Assembly: GCA_026708285.1 (NCBI GenBank)
Contig: JAPOVF010000376.1
Location: forward strand, 1 to 38,355
Direction: 5' to 3'
Length of the DNA stretch: 38,355 nucleotides
DNA from: Acidobacteriota bacterium
GTDB taxonomy: Bacteria > Acidobacteriota > Thermoanaerobaculia > Multivoradales > Multivoraceae
Notes under the pieces: generated by a model
Seen by the model: the letters and a program-made list of their open reading frames with translations, nothing else
What the model was told of the DNA's origin: nothing
Database searches by the model: none
Position numbers and translations under genes: made by a program
In this document: positions 32,165 to 38,355 of the stretch, piece after piece
Numbering within the stretch: position 1 is the first letter of the stretch
Layout: the number at the start of each line of letters is the position of its first letter

Positions 32165-32208
32165 TTCCGCCGGTCATAGGCGGCCCTTCGTCAAGTAGAC
32201 TGTTCGTG

Positions 32209-33549
32209 ATGCGCAGCTCGCCGAAGCTGACACGACCGGGAAGTGTCCCGCGGCCGGCGCTGGCCTTCGTTCTGGCCCTGGCGCCGCTGGTCCTGCTCGC
32301 GAACGAACCCGAATCGGAGGCCGCCCCGGAGGTGATCGTCGCCTCGGTGGACTCCGTGATCCAGGTCGTCGTGGCCGAGTTCATCGAAGAGGTGGTGGCG
32401 GAGGCTGACCGGGTGCGCGCGGAGGCCCTGGTCGTCGAGCTGTCGACGCCGGGCGGCGAGATGCAGGCGATGCGAAGGGTCTTCACGACCTTCCTGGAGG
32501 CCGCAACACCGGTCGTCGTCTACGTTTCCCCGAGCGGCTCCCAGGCCGCGTCGGCCGGCTTCTTCATCCTGCTGGGCGCCGACCTCGCTGCGATGGCGCC
32601 GGGAACGAACACCGGCGCGGCTCACCCCGTCGCCGGAGGCGGCGAGGACATCCCGGGCGCGATGGGCGAGAAGGTGACTCAGGATGCGGCGGCGACGGCC
32701 CGTTCGCTGGCGGCCCGTCGCGGTCGGGACGAGGAGCTGGCGGAATCGGCGGTGCTCGAGAGCAAGTCGTTCACGGCTCAGGAGGCGCTCGAGCTGGGTT
32801 TGGTCGATCTGGTCGCGCCAAGCCTGCAGTCGCTGCTCGTCGATCTCGACGGCCGGGTCGTCGAGAAGGGAGGGCGGGAACTGACGCTTTCGACCCGCGA
32901 GGCGACGGTACGCCGGATGGAGATGTCGGCCTTCCAGCGTGTGCGGTCGATCATCGCGCACCCGAACGTCGCCATTCTCCTGATGTCGCTGGGGTCGATC
33001 GGGCTGATCTTCGAGATCACGCACCCCGGGTCGATCTTCCCGGGGGTCGTCGGGGCCCTCTGTCTGATCCTCGGCTTGTGGGCGATGTCCGTCCTGCCGG
33101 TCAACTACGCGGGTCTGGCCCTGCTCTTTCTGGCGGTCGTGCTCTGGGTGCTGGAGGTCAAGATTCCAAGCTTCGGCATGTTGACGGTGGGCGGCGCGAT
33201 CTCCTTCTGTCTCGGGGCGATGATGCTGTTCAAGGACGCCGACCCGGCGCTTCGCGCGAGCCTGAACCTGATCATCGCGGTCGGCATCACGATCGCGCTC
33301 GTGGCGCTAGCTCTCGCCCGCCTGGCGCTCAAGGCGCAACGCGGCCGCGTGGCGACCGGGCACGAGGGTCTTCTGGACGAACTGGCGCTGGTGAGCGCCG
33401 CCATCGAAGCCGGTTCGCCGGGCAAGGTCCGGCTGCACGGCGAGATCTGGAATGCCGAATCCGACGTGGAGGTCGGGGTTGGCGACCGCGTGAGGGTCCT
33501 GCGGGTCGACGGCATGACCCTGCGCGTGGAACCGGCCGGAGACGGCTGA
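32209..33549 (+). CDS. NfeD-family membrane serine protease (stomatin-operon partner)
   Basis: The 446-residue protein has a signal or anchor segment (about 17-32), then a ClpP-like serine protease domain with the nucleophile at Ser116 (SQAASAGFF) and the general-base lysine at Lys155 (GEKVTQDAA), as in archaeal 1510-N. Next come a hydrophobic region with several membrane segments (about 245-370) and a C-terminal OB-fold NfeD domain (VRLHGEIWNAESDVEVGVGD). Long NfeD proteins of this type cleave the C-terminus of their stomatin partner, and a slipin gene follows 88 bases later. A GTG directly before the ATG is an equally possible start. Confidence 0.9.
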   Translation: MRSSPKLTRPGSVPRPALAFVLALAPLVLLANEPESEAAPEVIVASVDSVIQVVVAEFIEEVVAEADRVRAEALVVELSTPGGEMQAMRRVFTTFLEAATPVVVYVSPSGSQAASAGFFILLGADLAAMAPGTNTGAAHPVAGGGEDIPGAMGEKVTQDAAATARSLAARRGRDEELAESAVLESKSFTAQEALELGLVDLVAPSLQSLLVDLDGRVVEKGGRELTLSTREATVRRMEMSAFQRVRSIIAHPNVAILLMSLGSIGLIFEITHPGSIFPGVVGALCLILGLWAMSVLPVNYAGLALLFLAVVLWVLEVKIPSFGMLTVGGAISFCLGAMMLFKDADPALRASLNLIIAVGITIALVALALARLALKAQRGRVATGHEGLLDELALVSAAIEAGSPGKVRLHGEIWNAESDVEVGVGDRVRVLRVDGMTLRVEPAGDG

Positions 33550-33637
33550 GAGCGGGTGGTGGGAGTCGGTGTCGAAGGCGGCGCGACGTGGCGGCCGCGG
33601 ACTTCCGGGCATATAGAAGAAAGGACCTGAAATCAGT

Positions 33638-34402
33638 ATGAGTTCTCTTCCCTTTATTGGCTTCCTGGTCGTCCTGGGGCTGTTCCTGCTCACGCGGTGG
33701 ATCAACATCATGGCCGAGTACGAGCGCGCCGTCGTGTTTCGGCTGGGTCGCATCCTGGAGCGGCCGAAGGGTCCGGGTCTGGTCCTGATCCTCTGGCCCA
33801 TCGACCGCATGGTGAAGGTCTCGCTGCGCACCGTGGTGCTCGACGTGCCGTCGCAGGACATCATCACGCGCGACAACGTGTCCGTGAAGGTCAACGCGGT
33901 CGTCTACTTCCGGGTGCTTGAGCCGACCAGGGCGATCGTGGAGGTCGAGAACTTCCTGTTCGCCACCAGCCAGTTGGCTCAGACCACGCTGCGCTCGATC
34001 CTGGGCCAGATCGACCTGGACCAACTGCTGAGCGAGCGCGAGCAGTTGAACGATCGCCTGCAGACGGTGATCGATCAGCAGACCGACCCCTGGGGCATCA
34101 AGGTCTCCATGGTGGAGGTGAAGCACGTCGATCTGCCGCAGGAAATGCAGCGAGCGATGGCCAAGCAGGCCGAGGCGGAGCGGGAGAAGCGGGCCAAGGT
34201 GATCCACGCCAGCGGTGAGCTGCAGGCCTCCGAATCACTTGCCGCGGCGGCGAACACGATCAGCGCCAACCCGGTCACGCTGCAACTGCGGTACCTGCAG
34301 ACCCTCTCGGACATCGCCACCGAGCGGAACTCGACCATCCTCTTCCCGTTGCCGCTGGAACTCTTCAGGGCGTTCGCGGCACTCAAGCCGCCCGAAGAGT
34401 GA
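33638..34402 (+). CDS. slipin (stomatin/SPFH-domain membrane protein)
   Basis: The 254-residue protein has one N-terminal membrane helix ([19 protein letters not shown]) and an SPFH domain: [20 protein letters not shown], then [40 protein letters not shown] and [20 protein letters not shown]. It ends with a helical stretch and the [20 protein letters not shown] segment. Slipins form membrane oligomers and microdomains. It is paired with the NfeD protease upstream, the standard nfeD-slipin arrangement. Its last codons overlap the SPOR gene. Confidence 0.94.
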   Translation: MSSLPFIGFLVVLGLFLLTRWINIMAEYERAVVFRLGRILERPKGPGLVLILWPIDRMVKVSLRTVVLDVPSQDIITRDNVSVKVNAVVYFRVLEPTRAIVEVENFLFATSQLAQTTLRSILGQIDLDQLLSEREQLNDRLQTVIDQQTDPWGIKVSMVEVKHVDLPQEMQRAMAKQAEAEREKRAKVIHASGELQASESLAAAANTISANPVTLQLRYLQTLSDIATERNSTILFPLPLELFRAFAALKPPEE

Positions 34403-34968
34403 AGGGCGACGCCTACGAGCCGTACGAGGTCGCGGTCAGCAACAGTCAGATCGCCGCCTTCGTAGCTCTGCTGGCGCTGGCCCTCGTGGGAGCGTTCGCC
34501 GCCGGCGTGTGGTGGGGCCGGTCGAACGACCTCGACCCTGCCGTGACCGAGGCGGCCGTCGTGCCACCTGAAGTCACGCCTCCGGAGGCGGTCACGAGGC
34601 CGGTGGCTCCCGTCGCGGCTGACGCGGAGAGTGAAGAAGCGCAGGCAGGGGTTGTGCGGTTCTTCGGCGCCGGCGAAGACGGAGCCGGTTCGGACGAGAC
34701 CGCGCGCCCGGTCTCGGCCCCGGGACCGGCCGCCTCTGGCCTGGTCGTCCAGGTCTTCTCCAGCGCGGATGCCCGCCAGGCGGCCTCGGTGGAGCAGAAG
34801 CTGCGCGCGGACGGACACCGTGCCTTCCTGTCCCCCCAGACGCTGGACGGCCAGGTGATGCAACGGGTGCGGGTGGGTCCGTTCGAGGACCAGGATTCCG
34901 CTTCGGCGGCTGCCGAGCTGCTCACGAAACAGTACGGGCTCGAGACCTGGATCACGCCGAACAACTAA
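34399..34968 (+). CDS. SPOR-domain membrane protein
   Basis: The 189-residue protein has a short cytoplasmic start, one membrane helix (about 18-40, [20 protein letters not shown]), an alanine- and proline-rich periplasmic linker and a C-terminal SPOR domain (about 114-186: [20 protein letters not shown], then [20 protein letters not shown]). SPOR domains bind denuded peptidoglycan, usually at the septum. It starts at a GTG overlapping the slipin stop (GTGA). Confidence 0.88.
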   Translation: MKGDAYEPYEVAVSNSQIAAFVALLALALVGAFAAGVWWGRSNDLDPAVTEAAVVPPEVTPPEAVTRPVAPVAADAESEEAQAGVVRFFGAGEDGAGSDETARPVSAPGPAASGLVVQVFSSADARQAASVEQKLRADGHRAFLSPQTLDGQVMQRVRVGPFEDQDSASAAAELLTKQYGLETWITPNN

Positions 34969-35024
34969 GCACTCGGCCACGATCGTCGTCGTCGTTCGTT
35001 TCGTCGATCTGGTTCCAGGTCGGT

Positions 35025-36509
35025 GTGGCCTTGGTGGGTGGGGTCTGGTGGGCGTTCTGTTTCGACGAGCGTCCCGGGTTTCTGATTCCGCTGGCCGCCG
35101 CCGTCCCGCTGTGTCTGATCGCGGGTGCTCCCCTTGGGCCGTGGCGCAGGCTGTGGCTCGGGTGGCTTCACGGAGCGGTCGCGTGGCTGATCGCCGTGCC
35201 GTGGCTGTCAACGATGCTGACCGTCTATGGCGGCTTGCCGAGCTGGTTGGCGGCGTGCCTCTTGTCTGTGCTTGCCCTCTACCTGGGGGCCTATCATGGC
35301 TTGTTCTGCTGGCTGGCCGGGCCGGCGCTGGGCCGTCGCGACGTTCTGTCCCTGGTGGTGGCGCCGTCGATCTGGGTTGCCCTGGAACTGGTTCGGGGCG
35401 CGGGTCTCTCGGGATTCCCGTGGAATCTGCTCGCGTACGCGTGGGTCGATGTCCCCGGCGCCCTCGACACGACACGCTGGATCGGCAGCCTGGGCCTGTC
35501 GGGGGTGGTCATGGCGTTCGGCCTGGGCGTGTTACGGCTTGCGGACCGCGGGACTCGCCGCCAGGCGGCAACGGTTCTGGTCGGTGCCGCGGTAGTCCTC
35601 CTGGTCGCCCGCTGGACGAATCTCGACCGGAGGGCTCCCGCCGGGCCGGCGCTCGATGTCCACGTCGTCCAGCCGAACATCGGCATGATGACGGACGAAG
35701 AACTTCGAGACGGCCTGGACTCCGAGTCGATTCGCGCCAACTACAGTCGGCTCTTCGAGTTGAGCCACGAGGCTTGCGTCCCCGGCGCGCTCGTCGTATG
35801 GCCCGAGAGCGCAGGCTGGCCGTACGAGCTGGAACGCGACGCGGGGTTCGCCCGCGACATCGAGGCGCTGGTCGGTCGAGGCTGCTCTCTGCTGTTCAAC
35901 AGTGCGCGCCGCTTCCGTTCGGGCGAGGAGGAGGGTGCGTTCAACTCGGCCTACCTGCTGACGCCCGGCGATACGCGGGCCCTGCGCCAGATCTACGACA
36001 AGATGCACCTGGTTCCGTTCGGCGAGTACGTCCCGTTCGCTCGCTTCCTGCCGGGCGTGCGCCAGTTGGCCCGGAACACGGGGAGCTTCTCGACCGGGGA
36101 CGAGGTGGCGCTGCTCGATGCCGGCGACGCTCGCCTGGGCATCTCGATCTGCTTCGAGATCGTCTTTCCGACGCAGGTCGCAGCCCGTGTCCGGCAGGGG
36201 GCCTCCGTTCTCGTCACGATGGCGAACGATTCCTGGTACGGCGCCACGTGGGCGCCTCATCAGCACTTGCGACCGGCCCGTTTCCGCGCCGCCGAGAATG
36301 GACGGCCGGTCGTGCGGGCGGCGATCACCGGCATCTCCGCGCTGATCGACCGCCGGGGCGCGATTCTGGCGACGCTCGACATCGATCAGGCGGCCGTGCT
36401 GCGGATGCCGGTGGCCGCGATCGATGGGTTCACGCCGTTCACCCGCGCGCCCCTGCTGGTGCCGCTGCTTTGCCTCGCACTGGCGGCCTTTGCCATACTG
36501 CGGCGATGA
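35025..36509 (+). CDS. lnt: apolipoprotein N-acyltransferase
   Basis: Lnt adds the third acyl chain to lipoproteins in the inner membrane, a Gram-negative trait. The 494-residue protein has about six N-terminal membrane helices, a nitrilase-type domain in the periplasm and one C-terminal helix. The catalytic triad is Glu261 (VVWPES), Lys326 (YDKMHLVPFGEYVP) and Cys376 (SICFEIVFP). GTG 35025 is the only start codon between the upstream stop and the first membrane helix; the Shine-Dalgarno match is weak. The stop overlaps the prfB start (ATGA-type). Confidence 0.92.
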   Translation: MALVGGVWWAFCFDERPGFLIPLAAAVPLCLIAGAPLGPWRRLWLGWLHGAVAWLIAVPWLSTMLTVYGGLPSWLAACLLSVLALYLGAYHGLFCWLAGPALGRRDVLSLVVAPSIWVALELVRGAGLSGFPWNLLAYAWVDVPGALDTTRWIGSLGLSGVVMAFGLGVLRLADRGTRRQAATVLVGAAVVLLVARWTNLDRRAPAGPALDVHVVQPNIGMMTDEELRDGLDSESIRANYSRLFELSHEACVPGALVVWPESAGWPYELERDAGFARDIEALVGRGCSLLFNSARRFRSGEEEGAFNSAYLLTPGDTRALRQIYDKMHLVPFGEYVPFARFLPGVRQLARNTGSFSTGDEVALLDAGDARLGISICFEIVFPTQVAARVRQGASVLVTMANDSWYGATWAPHQHLRPARFRAAENGRPVVRAAITGISALIDRRGAILATLDIDQAAVLRMPVAAIDGFTPFTRAPLLVPLLCLALAAFAILRR

Positions 36510-37616
36510 TCGCCGCCGACGCGAACCGCTCGCTGACCGAACTCAGGACCCGTCTGGAGGGTCTGCGGAGGTATCTTTGACCCGGCCGAAGTCCGGGAAC
36601 AGCTAGCCGCGCTCGATCATGAGATGGAGCAGCCTGGGTTCTGGGGTGATCCCAGAAAGAGCGCCCCTCTGCTGCGCCGCCGCCGGACTCTTGAGCGGCG
36701 TCAGAAGACCGTCGACCGGCTGAACGAGGACAGCGACGAGGTCGAGGCCTGGCTCGAGCTGCTCGCGGAGAGCGCTGAGGCGGTCGAGGGAGAGGAGGAA
36801 CTCGCCGAATTCATCGCGCGGGTTCAGCGCGAGACCGAGGCCCTCGATCTGGAGTTGAAGCTCTCGGGTGAAGACGACGATCGGAGTGCCCTGCTCGCCA
36901 TCCACCCCGGTGAGGGGGGCACGGACTCCCAGGACTGGGCCGAGATCCTGCTGCGGATGTACCTGCGGTGGGCCGAGCAGAGCGGGTTCGACGTCACGCT
37001 GCTCGAACGGCTCGACGGCGACGAAGCGGGCCTGAAGAGCGCGACCGTTGCCGTGCGCGGCGACTACGCGTTCGGTCGCCTGCGCGGCGAGAGTGGCGTT
37101 CACCGGCTGGTCAGGATCTCGCCGTTCGACGCGGCGAAGAGGCGCCACACGTCCTTTGCCTCGGTCTACGCCTACCCCGAGATCGACGACGACATCGACG
37201 TCGAGATCGAGGACAAGGACATCCGCATCGACACCTTCCGGTCGTCCGGCGCCGGCGGTCAGCACGTGAACGTGACGGACTCGGCGGTGCGGATCACCCA
37301 TCATCCCTCCGGGATCGTCGTCAGTTGCCAGAACGAGCGCAGCCAGATCAAGAACCGGGCAATGGCGATGAAGATCCTCAAGGCGCGGCTCTACGACCGG
37401 GAACTGCAGAAGCGGCGCGAGGAGCAGGCGGAGCGCGAGGGGCAGAAGATGGAGATCGGCTTCGGCTCACAGATCCGGAGCTACGTGCTGCACCCGTATC
37501 GAATGGTTAAGGACCACCGGACGAAGCTCGAGGTCTCGGCGGTCGAGCGTGTTCTCGACGGCGAGATCGACCCGTTCATCGACGCCTGGCTCGGGCAGCA
37601 GCTCGAGACCGCCTAG
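36506..37616 (+). CDS. prfB: peptide chain release factor 2, programmed +1 frameshift
   Basis: RF2 ends translation at UGA and UAA. The first open frame (36506-36580) has 24 codons, ends RRYL and stops at TGA 36578-36580. The main frame resumes at GAC 36579, so the mature product skips T36578. The joined protein has 369 residues, with the codon-reading SPF motif at 205-207 and the GGQ motif at 250-252, exactly the numbers of Escherichia coli RF2. This confirms the join. Residue 246 is serine. GGQ is in SSGAGGQHVNVTDSAVRITH. The gene overlaps lnt by four bases. RF2 controls its own level: when RF2 is scarce, ribosomes shift rather than stop. Confidence 0.96.
36567..36581 (+). promoter_or_regulatory. 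prfB programmed +1 frameshift signal
   Basis: GGAGG (internal Shine-Dalgarno, 36567-36571), TAT, the slippery CTT codon (36575-36577), the TGA stop and a following C form the classical RF2 autoregulation site (SD-TAT-CTT-TGA-C). Confidence 0.95.
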
Positions 37617-37628
37617 GGCAGGTTCTTC

Positions 37629-38355
37629 GTGGCTGGCCCGGCGGTCGACTACGTTTCGCCGCTGCCTCCGGTGCGGTCGGGGATCGCCGACTACAGCGTC
37701 GACCTGCTGGAGGAACTCGCGCCTCTGTGCGATCTGCGTCTGGTACGCCTGCCCGGTCAGGAGGTGGCGTCCGGCGTGCGCCGCCGCTACGACGTCGTCG
37801 AACCCGCGGCGCTCGATCCGGCGCGGCGCCTTCCCTTCTACCAGTTGGGCAACAACGTTTACCACGAGGGTGTGCGGCGGCTCGCCTTGCAGTCTCCCGG
37901 CGTCGTGACCGTTCATGACCTGCGCTTGCACCACCTTCTCGTCGAAGCCACGCTGGCCAGCGGCGATCTGGACGCCTACGTGGCGGCCCTCGGCGATGAG
38001 CACGGCTGGGAAGGCGCCGCCGCGGCGATTCCCACCCGATGGGGCGCCCACGGCCGGGCGCGGCTGTTCGAGATGCCGGCCCACGGCTCGCTTCTGGTTC
38101 GCCAGCGCGGCCTGCTGGTTCACAGCGAATGGGGCCGGCGTTTTCTCGAGGACGAACTGGAAGAGCGGGCGGCCGGCCATCCCCTGCCGAGGATCCGGTG
38201 CGTACCGATGCCGATGCCCGTGCCCGATCCGCCGAGCCGGCAGGCCGCCGCGGCCTGGCGGCGGCAATTGGGCGTTCCCTCTACGGCGGTGCTTCTCGGT
38301 TCCTTCGGCTTTCAGACGCCGATCAAGCGGACGGACGTGCTGCTGCGGGCGCTGG
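37629..38355 (+). CDS. GT-B glycosyltransferase, N-terminal part (partial)
   Basis: The gene starts at GTG 37629, 12 bases after prfB, with AGGGCAGG just upstream, and stays open to the window end (242 codons). The start MAGPAVDYVSPLPPVRSGIA followed by DYS is typical of family 4 glycosyltransferases (GT-B fold). The middle has GVVTVHDLRLHHLLVE, and VHSEWGRRFLE resembles the end of the acceptor domain. The frame then reads LLGSFGFQTPIKRTDVLLRA, the start of the nucleotide-sugar-binding half. The sugar and acceptor cannot be told. Confidence 0.8.
   Translation, partial: MAGPAVDYVSPLPPVRSGIADYSVDLLEELAPLCDLRLVRLPGQEVASGVRRRYDVVEPAALDPARRLPFYQLGNNVYHEGVRRLALQSPGVVTVHDLRLHHLLVEATLASGDLDAYVAALGDEHGWEGAAAAIPTRWGAHGRARLFEMPAHGSLLVRQRGLLVHSEWGRRFLEDELEERAAGHPLPRIRCVPMPMPVPDPPSRQAAAAWRRQLGVPSTAVLLGSFGFQTPIKRTDVLLRAL

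Overview
The window is a high-GC chromosomal segment (about two-thirds G+C by eye) from a Gram-negative bacterium. The Gram-negative call rests on apolipoprotein N-acyltransferase (Lnt), a RodZ-like protein, a periplasmic amidase and a SPOR protein. Codon use, many GTG starts and the gene mix would suit a deep-branching high-GC phylum such as Acidobacteriota. That placement is a guess; no rRNA or marker phylogeny is available here.

Layout. (1) 1-13658, + strand: the tail of tuf, then one dense S10-spc-alpha ribosomal cluster: rpsJ-rplC-rplD-rplW-rplB-rpsS-rplV-rpsC-rplP-rpmC-rpsQ-rplN-rplX-rplE-rpsH-rplF-rplR-rpsE-rpmD-rplO-secY-adk-infA-rpmJ-rpsM-rpsK-rpoA-rplQ. Genes overlap by a few bases or lie within tens of bases. 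Three usual members are missing from their places: rpsN (S14) between rplE and rpsH, rpsD (S4) between rpsK and rpoA, and map between adk and infA.

(2) 13659-19859: an accessory island with visibly lower G+C and different codon use. It is bordered on both sides by related copies of an intergenic repeat in opposite orientation (13792-13918 and 19711-19821). On the - strand it carries a tight four-gene operon: a gamma-type N6-adenine DNA methyltransferase, a protein with two GHKL ATPase modules (N-terminal Hsp90/MORC-like, C-terminal histidine kinase), a receiver-domain protein with an unknown C-terminal domain, and a ComEC-like metallo-beta-lactamase-fold hydrolase. An isolated ribbon-helix-helix antitoxin-like gene lies at its downstream edge. 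I do not recognise this set as a named system. It is the best candidate in the window for an undescribed defence or signalling module.

(3) 19860-24664, - strand: an EF-G paralogue with altered GTPase motifs, preceded by a pair of M16 peptidases (one with the zinc site, one without). Divergent from these is lexA (24722-25345, +).

(4) 25374-31035, - strand: a GreA factor with a very long N-terminal extension, then gatC-gatA (tRNA amidotransferase) and an N-acetylmuramoyl-L-alanine amidase.

(5) 31205-38355, + strand: a RodZ-like protein, tRNA-Pro(CGG), an NfeD-type membrane protease and its slipin partner, a SPOR-domain protein, lnt, prfB with the classical programmed +1 frameshift, and the start of a glycosyltransferase that runs off the window.
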